DNA of 39,744 bases. It comes from JAIOIW01 sp050304175 (lineage in GTDB: Bacteria > Pseudomonadota > Alphaproteobacteria > Rhizobiales > Rhizobiaceae). The position numbers and the translations under genes were made by a program. The notes beneath the pieces were generated by a model. It saw only the letters and a list, made by a program, of their open reading frames with translations. It was not told the DNA's origin and did not search any database. Location of the stretch: contig JBNLDE010000255.1 of NCBI GenBank assembly GCA_050304175.1, positions 1-39,744 of the forward strand, read 5' to 3'. This document shows, piece after piece, positions 1-7,662 of the stretch (positions are counted from its first letter, which is position 1; the number at the start of each line of letters is the position of its first letter).

Positions 1-2
1 AA

Positions 3-452
<450 letters not shown>

Positions 453-590
453 GCGCGCTGATCGTCCCAATTGCGGATAAGAAAAGTGACGACGAACTTT
501 CGGTGTAAAACCGAGGGAAGTGCTTAGGGGCAACCACACAGTATTGTCGTGACGTGGATTCAATATAACGTCGTGATCATTCGCGAGTAG

Positions 591-875
591 TTAGAGATTA
601 ACCTCCCGCACCGCCGAACCTCCATCCCAAGCGGCAGCAAACTCCAAAACGTCGCCTATCGGTTCGTCGCGGTGGGTGGACGTCGTGATGAACATCTTTT
701 CTTGCGAACCGTAATCGATAACGATCCAGTCGATGAGGTCCTCAACCGAATCGCAGTCCTTTCCATGAATGGCGATCAGCGTAATCCCTTCAACTAGGCA
801 ATCTTTGACAAACTGCTCCAGTCTCTCTGGCACGGTAAGGGGAGTGTGGAGGACAATAGCCGGCGGTTTATTCAT
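591..875 (-). CDS. Hypothetical protein, 94 aa
   Basis: I do not recognise this family with confidence. The protein is small, acidic and apparently globular, with no signal peptide or membrane segment. It alternates hydrophobic strands and helices (GITLIAIHGKDCDS, then DLIDWIVIDYG, then FEAAAWDGGS-like end) and looks like a compact alpha/beta fold. The reading frame opens at a TTG at 893, but the ATG at 875 is chosen because AAGGTGA sits 5 to 6 bases upstream of it and is a good ribosome binding site. It stands alone between a rightward deaminase and the leftward acetyltransferase gene; 97 bases separate its start from the stop of the latter, so the two are not clearly one operon. Confidence 0.6.
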   Translation of the reverse strand: MNKPPAIVLHTPLTVPERLEQFVKDCLVEGITLIAIHGKDCDSVEDLIDWIVIDYGSQEKMFITTSTHRDEPIGDVLEFAAAWDGGSAVREVNL

Positions 876-972
876 CAGGTCACCTTGACACAATCAACTA
901 TCTGCTTCCAGTGAACAGCGTCGACAGTTGACGCCGTCTTCCGCAAGGTCGCCAGGAGAAGCCGGACTACAC

Positions 973-1800
973 CTACCCCGCCAGCCGCTCCACCCCGTCG
1001 TTCTCGGCTAGCTTCTGCCAGATCAGGAAGATCTGCTCGCGGTCACAGGCGATCGCAAAATGCTCTTCCAGGCAGGCGCGCAGCTCATCGCGGCTGGACA
1101 GCACCCGCCGGGTCACGTCACCGCCAATGTCCTGCGAAAAGTTCAGGTCGAACAGGCTGACGCGCGAACCGTTGCCATGCCGCGCCATCATAAGGTGCGA
1201 CGGAAACGGCGCCTTGTCCCAGCGGGCGCAGACGACATTGGCCGCTTCGACATCGGCGTCGCGCACCGGAACCCGGTCGAAGCCGAACAGCGAAAACCAG
1301 TCATCCCCGACCTGTTTTTCGAGCACCAGTTCGCCGGCTGCTTCATCCTCGCGCAGCCTGTAAAGACCACTCGGAGTCTGCTGCGGCGCGCGCGCGGCGG
1401 TATCGAGCGGCGTCACCGTGCCCGGCCCGCCAAAGCCCGTGTCCGCCAGCAGCGTCCGGCCACCGGTCTCGACCAGCCAGGCAAGGTGCGAGCGCGGTCC
1501 GCCTTCCGGCGCGCCGTTGCGCACACGGGCAAGCACGCGCCGCGCCGTAAAGCCCGTGGCCTTCAGCGCGGCGCCGAACAGCGTGTTGAGCTCGAAGCAG
1601 TAGCCGCCGCGTTCCTCGGCAACCAGCTTGCGCCAGATCGCCGCCGGTTCGAGGTCGGGAACCGCGCCGAGCAGCGGCTCGATGTTTTCGAACGTGATCG
1701 AGCGCATCTGCGCCGCCTGCAACGCGGCAAGGCCCTCGGGTGTCGCCTCGGCGCGGTCGAGGCCGATCCGTTTCAGATAGTCTGGAAGGTGGAAAATCAT
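973..1800 (-). CDS. Arylamine N-acetyltransferase (NAT)
   Basis: A cytosolic acetyl-CoA-dependent N-acetyltransferase that moves acetyl groups onto arylamines, hydrazines or related amines. The 275-residue length is typical of bacterial NATs. The full catalytic triad is visible: Cys68 in RGGYCFELN, His105 in PRSHLAWLV and Asp120 in LLADTGFGG. Spacing matches the canonical Cys69-His107-Asp122. The open frame continues far upstream to 2346, but that part lies antisense to the LysR gene. The ATG at 1800 begins the usual NAT N-terminus (LPDYLKRIGL) and has GGAG about nine bases before it. The divergent LysR gene at 1898 is its likely regulator. The natural substrate cannot be read from the sequence. 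Confidence 0.93.
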   Translation of the reverse strand: MIFHLPDYLKRIGLDRAEATPEGLAALQAAQMRSITFENIEPLLGAVPDLEPAAIWRKLVAEERGGYCFELNTLFGAALKATGFTARRVLARVRNGAPEGGPRSHLAWLVETGGRTLLADTGFGGPGTVTPLDTAARAPQQTPSGLYRLREDEAAGELVLEKQVGDDWFSLFGFDRVPVRDADVEAANVVCARWDKAPFPSHLMMARHGNGSRVSLFDLNFSQDIGGDVTRRVLSSRDELRACLEEHFAIACDREQIFLIWQKLAENDGVERLAG

Positions 1801-1834
1801 TGCGTGTTCTCCGGTTGAATGGCCGGCTTTTCTC

Positions 1835-1860
1835 CCGATTGACGGCGTTATCGCAATCGG
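1835..1860. promoter_or_regulatory. Inverted repeat between NAT and LysR genes, candidate operator
   Basis: A perfect 7-base inverted repeat, CCGATTG - 12 bases - CAATCGG, lies in the 97-base gap between the divergent NAT and LysR genes. Size and spacing resemble LysR recognition sites (an ATTG-N12-CAAT core). A TTGACG at 1839-1844 inside the left arm could be a -35 element for the LysR gene, with a weak -10 (GATTTT) 17 bases later. Binding by the adjacent regulator is inference. Confidence 0.5.
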
Positions 1861-1897
1861 CGATTTTGCATGGCTCCATCCGTTTCCGGATCGCCCC

Positions 1898-2812
1898 ATG
1901 ATCACCGACTGGAATGACCTCCAAACACTTCTTGCCATCGAGGAGAACGGCAGCCTTTCAGCTGCCGCCCGCGCCCTCGGCGTCAGCCAGTCTACGGTTT
2001 CACGCCGTTTGCAGTCCATCGAAAACGTGCTCCAGCGGCGGCTGTTCGTGCAAACCCGCGCCCGGGGCCTGGTTGCCGCAGACACGACACGCGCCCTGAT
2101 CGAGGCGGCGCGGAAAATGCGCGACGCATTCCGCGAAGTGTCCTCCGCGACCACAGGCGCGCCGGCACCGGTCCGCATCGCCAGTTGCGAGGTGACCGCG
2201 CGCACATTCATGGACGACGCGCTCGGCGCCTGGGCATCGGCTAATAACCCGGCGGCCGACCTTGCCGTCCACGACGACCTGTTCGCCCTGCCAGACAATG
2301 ATTTCGACATCATGGTGACGCCGCTGGAATCCGCTCCGCAGGACATGGTGGGCCGCAGGATCGGCGCAATCGACTGGGCGCTGTTTGCGGCGCCGGCCTA
2401 TCTGGAGCCGCACCCCTGGCACGGTTCGGCGCCGGCGCTCGGCGGTCACCGTGTCATTCACGCCTCGGGTTCGCTTGCCGGGATCGAGGCCTGCCGCTGG
2501 TTTGCCGGCCTGGGCGGCGAGGTGTCCTTCCTGGCCAGCAGTCCCCTGGCACAACAGGAAGCGGCCGCCCGCGGCCTTGGCGTCGCCATGCTGCCAAGGG
2601 CGCTCGCCGGCGACGACCCGCGCCTGGTCGGCCTGGATTTTCCCGGATGTCCGGTCAGCGATGTCTGGATGCTGGCGCGCCGCGCGGAAGCGGCCAATCC
2701 GCGGGTCGGGGCATTCCTGCGCTGGGCGCGAAAGTATTTCGCCGCTCAGGCGGCGGCGGCCACCGCGACGGCCCGCTCTTCGAGTTCGTCCATGACGACG
2801 GAGACGTCATAG
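1898..2812 (+). CDS. LysR-family transcriptional regulator
   Basis: A DNA-binding regulator with an N-terminal winged helix-turn-helix (residues about 4-62, including AAARALGVSQSTVSRRLQ) and a C-terminal effector-binding region of periplasmic-binding-protein type (about residue 90 to 290). It starts at the ATG at 1898; only a weak GGA lies about ten bases upstream. It is divergent from the arylamine N-acetyltransferase gene, the classic position for a LysR protein acting on its neighbour. The last about 20 residues are an alanine- and serine-rich tail encoded antisense to the end of the next gene, so the two convergent genes overlap by 67 bases; this tail is probably not functional. Effector unknown. 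Confidence 0.9.
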   Translation: MITDWNDLQTLLAIEENGSLSAAARALGVSQSTVSRRLQSIENVLQRRLFVQTRARGLVAADTTRALIEAARKMRDAFREVSSATTGAPAPVRIASCEVTARTFMDDALGAWASANNPAADLAVHDDLFALPDNDFDIMVTPLESAPQDMVGRRIGAIDWALFAAPAYLEPHPWHGSAPALGGHRVIHASGSLAGIEACRWFAGLGGEVSFLASSPLAQQEAAARGLGVAMLPRALAGDDPRLVGLDFPGCPVSDVWMLARRAEAANPRVGAFLRWARKYFAAQAAAATATARSSSSSMTTETS

Positions 2813-3192
2813 CCGGCGCGGCTGGCGATTTCGCTCACCCCGTCGAGACCGAGGCGCGAAACGGCATATTGCGCCCACAACAGGGTGCAGCGCGTGCCGG
2901 TGCGGCAGTAGTAGAGCACCGGGCCCTCCAGCTTCTCCGCAAGCGCGATGAACGCGTCGACCATGTCCTCGTCGCTGATGTCGAAGCCGTGGAAGGGCAA
3001 ATGATGATAGGCAAGGCCATGCCTGGCGGCGTGCTCACCCGCGTCGGCGGCGGCAAGCTGGCCGTCTTCCTCGCCGTCGGGGCGGTTGTTGACCACGGCC
3101 TTGAATCCGGCCGCGGCGATTTCGGCGAAATCTTCCGCAACGAGCTGCGGAGCGACCGCAAATCCGGTTTCGAGTTCGATGATCGTCGCCAT
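2746..3192 (-). CDS. DUF442 / TIGR01244-type phosphatase or sulfurtransferase-like protein
   Basis: A 148-residue protein of the DUF442 (beta-lactamase-hydrolase-like, Blh) group, which shares the dual-specificity phosphatase fold. The active-site loop is CRTGTRC at about residues 96-102, giving the Cys-x(4)-Arg signature with Cys96 as predicted nucleophile. In relatives this domain occurs alone or fused to persulfide dioxygenase or rhodanese modules and is linked to sulfide and persulfide handling. No such partner is adjacent here. The ATG at 3192 is chosen over an upstream in-frame start (3288) because GGAGG sits five bases before it and the typical N-terminus begins there. Its 3' end overlaps the convergent LysR gene. 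The leader is AT-rich and palindromic. Confidence 0.8.
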   Translation of the reverse strand: MATIIELETGFAVAPQLVAEDFAEIAAAGFKAVVNNRPDGEEDGQLAAADAGEHAARHGLAYHHLPFHGFDISDEDMVDAFIALAEKLEGPVLYYCRTGTRCTLLWAQYAVSRLGLDGVSEIASRAGYDVSVVMDELEERAVAVAAAA

Positions 3193-3207
3193 GCCGGCCT
3201 CCGTTTC

Positions 3208-3220
3208 ACCCGTATCGGGT
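3208..3220. promoter_or_regulatory. ACCCG-TAT-CGGGT inverted repeat upstream of DUF442 gene
   Basis: A perfect 5-3-5 inverted repeat ends 16 bases upstream of the DUF442 start codon at 3192, and another ACCCG-like half (TACCCG) follows near 3231-3236. The position would suit a repressor site or a 5'-leader hairpin. No regulator gene next door identifies it. Confidence 0.3.
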
Positions 3221-3249
3221 ACACGGAATTTACCCGACCGCATGGCAGG

Positions 3250-3360
3250 CCCGCAATACATCGAAGAAAATATATCTATTATTTTCAATATGATATACGA
3301 AACATAGATCTATTTACTACACAGTATCGCCATTCCGGAAACAGAATCTATAAACCGTCA
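3250..3360. other. AT-rich intergenic island with ATAGATCTAT palindrome
   Basis: About 110 bases of conspicuously AT-rich sequence sit in otherwise GC-rich DNA, between the DUF442 gene and the end of the cupin operon. It holds the perfect 10-base palindrome ATAGATCTAT (3304-3313) and runs such as AATATATCTATTATTTTC. There is no credible ORF. It most likely contains the leftward promoter and operator of the DUF442 gene; AT-rich palindromes are known for BigR-type repressors of related genes, but that link is only an analogy. Confidence 0.4.
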
Positions 3361-3381
3361 AATCGGCGCAATGCGCGAATC

Positions 3382-3410
3382 CGGCAGGGACCACCGGACA
3401 TGCCCTGCCG
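3382..3410 (-). terminator. Stem-loop at the end of the TRAP/BKACE operon
   Basis: A perfect 8-base stem (CGGCAGGG / CCCTGCCG, loop 13) begins three bases after the cupin stop codon, at the end of the leftward operon. No T-run follows on the minus strand, so it may be an mRNA 3'-end stabiliser or a weak terminator rather than a classical intrinsic one. Confidence 0.45.
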
Positions 3411-3412
3411 CG

Positions 3413-3826
3413 CTACAATTCGGGCTTCCAGGGGCCGTCGACCGTCTCGGCCTCGCCTTCGCCGGGCCAGGGCGGCATGGTGATCGCGACGGCCGTCAGC
3501 GGCGCCGGACCGGACGCCCGGAACTGGAAGGATGTGCCGACGGGAATCGTCAGCGCGACGCCTTCGCTCAGCGGCGTGACTTCCTCGCGGCCGTCCGCGG
3601 TGCGCCACATCTCGCCCGCCCCGCCGGTGATGTACCAGATCTCCTCTATGCTCCGGTGCCGGACCGCGATCGACACCTGCCCGGGATCGAGCGTGAAATG
3701 CGCCATCGACCCGCCGGCGAGCGCCGGCAGGATACGCACCTGCGACCCGTCGGGGGCGGGAACCGCGATTGCCTCGTCGAGTGAGATCGTTTCGAAATTG
3801 GTATCCGGCATATTCACGTTTCCCAT
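3413..3826 (-). CDS. Cupin-domain protein
   Basis: A small single-domain cupin (137 aa) with the beta-barrel pattern: HFTLDPGQVSIAVRHRSIEEIWYITGG-type motif 1 (His and Glu residues around 55-65) and a second motif near the end (PVGTSFQFRASG). Cupins bind a metal or sugar and act as isomerases, dioxygenases or sensors; motif 1 keeps candidate ligands, motif 2 lacks an obvious histidine, so catalysis is uncertain. It is the last gene of the leftward operon: its ATG at 3826 lies three bases after the aminotransferase stop, suggesting translational coupling. A second possible start is the ATG at 3811. A role in binding the pathway substrate or in a late step is inferred only from position. Confidence 0.75.
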   Translation of the reverse strand: MGNVNMPDTNFETISLDEAIAVPAPDGSQVRILPALAGGSMAHFTLDPGQVSIAVRHRSIEEIWYITGGAGEMWRTADGREEVTPLSEGVALTIPVGTSFQFRASGPAPLTAVAITMPPWPGEGEAETVDGPWKPEL

Positions 3827-3829
3827 GCC

Positions 3830-5008
3830 CTACCCGGCGAGCCGGTTGCCGACATAGCGCCTGAACCGCCGCGCTGCCTCAGCCAGCACCTCTTCCGGCT
3901 GGCACAGCGAGATCCGCACATGGCCCGCCGTCGCCTGCCCGAAACTCTCGCCCGGCATCACGGCCAGTTTTTCAGCCTCCAGCAACTCCCACGCGAACGC
4001 TTCGCCGCTCTCCGAGATCGGACGCACGTCGATCATGACGTAGATGCCGCCCTTCGACCCGTGAACCTCGTACCCCTCACCCTCGCCCAGCGCGTGCAGA
4101 AAGGCGCGCCGCCGCGACCAGTAGAGCGCGCTGATTTCCTCGACGCCCCACCCGTTTTCGAGTGCCGCAGCGGCTGCTCTGCTGACGAAGTCGTTGAGCC
4201 CGTAGGTGGTGACAAGATTGAGCCCGACCAGCGGCGTGATCACCGCCTCCGGGCCGGTCAGCCACCCGACCCGCCAGCCGGTCATGCCGTGGCTTTTCGA
4301 GACGGAATTGACGACCAGCGTCCGCTCCGCCATGCCGGGCAGCGCGCGCGGCGAAACATGGCGCGCCTCGCCCGCGTGGGTCCAGTAGACCTCGTCGGAG
4401 ATCAGCCACAAATCGTGGCGCCGGCAGATATCGGCGAGCGCTTCCAGGGTTTCCGCCGAATAGATCGCGCCGGTCGGATTGTTCGGCGAATTGATCAGGA
4501 TCGCCCGGGTGCGCCCTGTCACGGCCGCCTCGATCTCGCCGGCCACCGGTTCGAATCCGGTTTCGGGCGGCGCATCGATCACCGTGAACGAGGCGCCTGC
4601 GGCCCGGAACGTGCCGGGATAGGTCGCGTAATAGGGTCCGACGACGATGGCATGGTCGCCTTCCCCGCACGTCGCCTGCACCGCCGCGTAGAGCGCGCCC
4701 TGCCCGCCGGTCGTCGCCAGCACCTCGGCCGGCGCGGTTTCCACGCCGGTACATTGCGCCGACACCCTGGCCATGGCCGCGCGCAACACAGACAGCCCGC
4801 CCAGTTCGCCGTAATGGTGATGCCCGCCGCGCAGGGCCGCCACGCAGGCCTCGACGGTCTCGCGCGGCGTATCGAAATCGTGGTCGCCCGCCGTCACCAT
4901 CAGCAGGTCTTCGCCGGCCCGCACGCGCGCCAAGGCGTTGAAATGAATCTCCCAGCCGGATTTTCCGGCGGGCATGATCGCGGAAATGCGCTCCGTAACC
5001 TTGGGCAT
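3830..5008 (-). CDS. PLP-dependent class I/II aminotransferase, AruH-like
   Basis: A fold-type I aminotransferase of 392 residues. PLP-binding features are in place: Asn-rich NSPNNPTG (173-180), Asp205 in SDEVY, the Schiff-base lysine Lys238 in SVSKSHGMTGWRVGW, and a C-terminal arginine in HVRISL. Its N-terminus (WEIHFNALARVRAGED, then GDHDFDTP) and the lysine region closely resemble arginine:pyruvate transaminase AruH of Pseudomonas, so an amino acid:pyruvate or related 2-oxo acid transamination is likely; the true donor is unknown. The ATG at 5008 has AGGA seven bases before it. It lies 100 bases after the BKACE gene and three bases before the cupin gene in the same leftward operon. Confidence 0.88.
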   Translation of the reverse strand: MPKVTERISAIMPAGKSGWEIHFNALARVRAGEDLLMVTAGDHDFDTPRETVEACVAALRGGHHHYGELGGLSVLRAAMARVSAQCTGVETAPAEVLATTGGQGALYAAVQATCGEGDHAIVVGPYYATYPGTFRAAGASFTVIDAPPETGFEPVAGEIEAAVTGRTRAILINSPNNPTGAIYSAETLEALADICRRHDLWLISDEVYWTHAGEARHVSPRALPGMAERTLVVNSVSKSHGMTGWRVGWLTGPEAVITPLVGLNLVTTYGLNDFVSRAAAAALENGWGVEEISALYWSRRRAFLHALGEGEGYEVHGSKGGIYVMIDVRPISESGEAFAWELLEAEKLAVMPGESFGQATAGHVRISLCQPEEVLAEAARRFRRYVGNRLAG

Positions 5009-5108
5009 GGGCAATCCTGAAAAAGCGGGTCTGGATTCGGGTGCGCCGACACTGCCCGCACCGGGCGCTCCTTTCAAGGGCTGCCGGCGCGGCGCGTTGC
5101 CGCCATGT

Positions 5109-5882
5109 TCAATCCGCGGCGCGGAGCAGCCGGGCGATTTCGCCGATGCGCTCGGCATTGTCGCGCGCGATCGTGCCGTCGCGGTTGTGGAAACTGTTCT
5201 CGAACCCGACGCGCACCTTGCCGCCAAAACCGAGCGCCCGTTCCAGGCATGCCGTCTCGCTGCGGCCGAAGGCGCAGACAGCCCAGTCGGCCACAATTCC
5301 GCTTTGGCGCAAGGCGGCGAGGAAGGGGGCGAGCTCCTCGGGCCGGCTTTCCTGGTCGGCGGCGTAGCGGCCCAGCACAAACAGCACCTGCGGGTCGCGG
5401 GCGGGGATGATCCCCCGCTCCGTCCTTGCAGCCAGTTCCGCAACCTCCTCGGCGGAATAAAGGATGTGCTGGAGCGATATCCCGGCCTCGTCGGCCCGGT
5501 GATAGAACGCCCGCACCGCTGCCTCGTCCTCGTCGGCGGTCATCTCGCGCAGCGCCACCGAAACGGCGCGCGGCGCGACCGCGTCGACCACCGCGCGCTG
5601 TTGCGCCGGCGTGTAGAGCCCGACCGCCTCGGTCGTGATCTGCACCAGCATGGCGGGCACCGCCAGGGCGAGCTCGGCGATCATTTCGCGGTAGAGCCCG
5701 GCGTCGAGCACGTGGCGCTGCACGGCGTCGCGCACATGGGCGTGGATGCCGCCGGCGCCCGCGGCGAAACAGGCTCGCGCCGTCTCAACGATCTCCGGGA
5801 TCGTCACCGGCAGCGCCGGGTGATCGGCCTGCGTCCGGCGCGCGCCGTTGGGCGCCACCATGATGCGGGGAAGCGGCTCCAT
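5109..5882 (-). CDS. Short atypical BKACE-family protein (beta-keto acid cleavage enzyme, DUF849)
   Basis: A 257-residue member of the BKACE family, which condenses a beta-keto acid with acetyl-CoA to give acetoacetate and a new acyl-CoA. The metal-binding His-x-His is present (His47, His49 in GIHAHVRD) and so is the late glutamate in VRVGFENS. It differs from the canonical copy at 13593: it is about 50 residues shorter, the N-terminal strand ends APNGARRT rather than CAVTGSGGT, and the usual Glu-Asp of the RVGLEDN motif is Glu-Asn. It begins at the ATG at 5882, two bases after the stop of the class III aminotransferase, so the two are translationally coupled. The product may be the deaminated keto acid made by that enzyme; substrate unknown. 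Confidence 0.85.
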   Translation of the reverse strand: MEPLPRIMVAPNGARRTQADHPALPVTIPEIVETARACFAAGAGGIHAHVRDAVQRHVLDAGLYREMIAELALAVPAMLVQITTEAVGLYTPAQQRAVVDAVAPRAVSVALREMTADEDEAAVRAFYHRADEAGISLQHILYSAEEVAELAARTERGIIPARDPQVLFVLGRYAADQESRPEELAPFLAALRQSGIVADWAVCAFGRSETACLERALGFGGKVRVGFENSFHNRDGTIARDNAERIGEIARLLRAAD

Positions 5883-5884
5883 GG

Positions 5885-7210
5885 CTAGAGGACGCGGTCG
5901 AACGCGGCGGCAAGCTTGCCGGTCAGCTCGCCGATCTGGTCGTCTTCGATGATGAAGGGCGGCGCGATCAGGATGTGGTCGCCGTTCAGCCCGTCGATCG
6001 TCCCGCCCATCGGATAGCAGATCAGCCCGGCTTCGAACGCCGCCTTCTTCAGCGACTTGGCGATGCCGCGGCCGGGATCGAACGGCGTCTTCGTCGCCCG
6101 GTCCTCGACCAGCTCGATGCCGAGGAACAGGCCGCGTCCGCGAATGTCGCCGACATGGGCGTGCTGGCCGAACGCCTCGGTGAGCGCAGTCCTCAGCTTC
6201 TGGCCCTGCGCGCGCACCCGGGGAAGCAGGCCGCGCCCGAGGATCGCCTGAACCACGGCCAGGCCCGCGGCCGAAGCCACCGGATGGCCCATATAGGTGT
6301 GGCCGTGCTGGAAGAAGCCGCTGCCGGCGGCGATCGCGTCGTAGATTTCGGTCGAGCACAGCATCGCGCCGACCGGCTGGTAGCCGGCGCCGAGCCCCTT
6401 GGCGATGGTGACGATGTCGGGGACGACGCCCTCCTGCTCACAGGCGAACAGCGTGCCGGTGCGGCCCATGCCGCACATTACCTCGTCGAGGATCAGCAGC
6501 ACGCCGTGGCGGTCGCAGATCTCGCGGACGCGTCTGAAATAGCCTTCCACCGGCGGCACCGCGCCCGCCGTCGCGCCGACCACCGGTTCGGCGATGAACG
6601 CCATCACCTTATCCGGGCCGAGCCGCTCGATCTCGGTTTCAAGCTGGTTGGCGACCCGCTGGCCGTAGTCGAACGGCGTCTCGTCCTCGCGCCGGCCACG
6701 GTATTCGAAGCAGGCATCGATGTGCGACGTCTCGATCAGCAGCGGCGCGAACTGCCGCCGCCGCCATTCGTTGCCGCCCGCCGCCAGCGCGCCCAGCGTG
6801 TTGCCGTGATAGCTTTGCCGCCGCGCGATCACGCGATGACGCTGCGGTTGGCCGATCTCCAGATAATATTGCCGCGCCAGCTTCAGCGCCGCCTCCACCG
6901 CCTCCGATCCGCCGGAGACGAGATAGACCCGGTCGATCCCTTTCGGCGCGTTGGCCGCCAGCAGGTCGGCCAGCTCCTCGGCGGACGCCGAGGTGAAGAA
7001 GCCCGTATGGGCGAAGGCCAGCCGGTCGACCTGGTGCTTGATCGCCGCGGCGACCTCGGCATCGGAATGGCCGAGGCAGGACACCGCCGCGCCGCCCGAC
7101 CCGTCGAGGTAGCGCTTGCCGGCGGCATCGACGATGTAGCAGCCGTCGCCGCGCACCGCGACGGGAGGCTGGCCCGCGGTCGAACGGCCGAAAATGTGGC
7201 TTGCGGGCAT
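5885..7210 (-). CDS. Class III (omega-type) aminotransferase
   Basis: A PLP-dependent class III aminotransferase (441 aa), the group that includes 4-aminobutyrate, ornithine, beta-alanine and taurine transaminases. Visible are the phosphate-binding SGGSEAVEAALK (99-110), the cofactor aspartate Asp242 in LILDEVMCGMGRTG, and the Schiff-base lysine Lys271 in TIAKGLGAGYQPVGAM. Such enzymes remove a distal or secondary amino group, giving an aldehyde or ketone. The ATG at 7210 is chosen over an upstream in-frame start because it lies four bases after the universal stress protein stop and starts the family N-terminus. Coupling on the other side to the BKACE gene suggests that it makes the beta-keto acid that BKACE cleaves (inference). 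Confidence 0.92.
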   Translation of the reverse strand: MPASHIFGRSTAGQPPVAVRGDGCYIVDAAGKRYLDGSGGAAVSCLGHSDAEVAAAIKHQVDRLAFAHTGFFTSASAEELADLLAANAPKGIDRVYLVSGGSEAVEAALKLARQYYLEIGQPQRHRVIARRQSYHGNTLGALAAGGNEWRRRQFAPLLIETSHIDACFEYRGRREDETPFDYGQRVANQLETEIERLGPDKVMAFIAEPVVGATAGAVPPVEGYFRRVREICDRHGVLLILDEVMCGMGRTGTLFACEQEGVVPDIVTIAKGLGAGYQPVGAMLCSTEIYDAIAAGSGFFQHGHTYMGHPVASAAGLAVVQAILGRGLLPRVRAQGQKLRTALTEAFGQHAHVGDIRGRGLFLGIELVEDRATKTPFDPGRGIAKSLKKAAFEAGLICYPMGGTIDGLNGDHILIAPPFIIEDDQIGELTGKLAAAFDRVL

Positions 7211-7214
7211 CTGT

Positions 7215-7652
7215 CTACCCGTTCTCGCGGACGACGAACACGGACTGGCGGGCGTGACGCACCACGCGCGCTGCATTTGGGCCCAGGAGATAATCCTGGA
7301 GGGCGGGCCGGTGCGAGGCCATGACGATCAGGTCGGCGCCGAGCTTGTTCGCCACCTTGATGATCTCGTCATAGATGGTGCCGTGGGCGACATGGCCGTT
7401 GACCTCCACCCCCTCGGGCACGGGCTGCGCGGCGATGAACTCCTTCAGCGTATTCTGCGCCGACGCGATCGCGTTCGCCTCGAAGTCCTTCGGGAACCCG
7501 GCGCCGACAATCGCCATGCCGTAGCTCGGCACCACGGTCATCACGTCCAGCGCCGCACCGTGCTTTTCGGCCAGTTCGGCGGCAATCGACAAGGTCCGCT
7601 GGTTGCTCTCGGTCTCAGACAGATCCACCGGTACCAGAATACGCTTGAACAT
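7215..7652 (-). CDS. Universal stress protein (UspA family), TRAP-associated
   Basis: A 145-residue single-domain UspA protein with the typical start MFKRILVPVDLS and end SVFVVRENG. The usual ATP-binding signature G-x2-G-x9-G-S/T is altered to ASHRPALQDYLLGPNA: the first glycines are replaced and Gly-Pro stands where Gly-Ser/Thr is normal, so nucleotide binding may be weak. The gene lies ten bases after the TRAP permease gene and is preceded by a strong GGAGGAG site, which fixes the start at 7652. In Halomonas the UspA-like TeaD is encoded with and modulates the TeaABC TRAP transporter; this gene has the same position and may have the same role. Confidence 0.92.
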   Translation of the reverse strand: MFKRILVPVDLSETESNQRTLSIAAELAEKHGAALDVMTVVPSYGMAIVGAGFPKDFEANAIASAQNTLKEFIAAQPVPEGVEVNGHVAHGTIYDEIIKVANKLGADLIVMASHRPALQDYLLGPNAARVVRHARQSVFVVRENG

Positions 7653-7662
7653 GGTCTCCTCC

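Noticed and set aside
500..514. TCGGT-GTAAA-ACCGA hairpin after the deaminase gene as a terminator
   Set aside because: Only five base pairs and no T-run; too weak to call.
1801..2346. N-terminal extension of the NAT frame
   Set aside because: It is antisense to the LysR DNA-binding domain, and NAT proteins start at the ATG at 1800 with a ribosome binding site.
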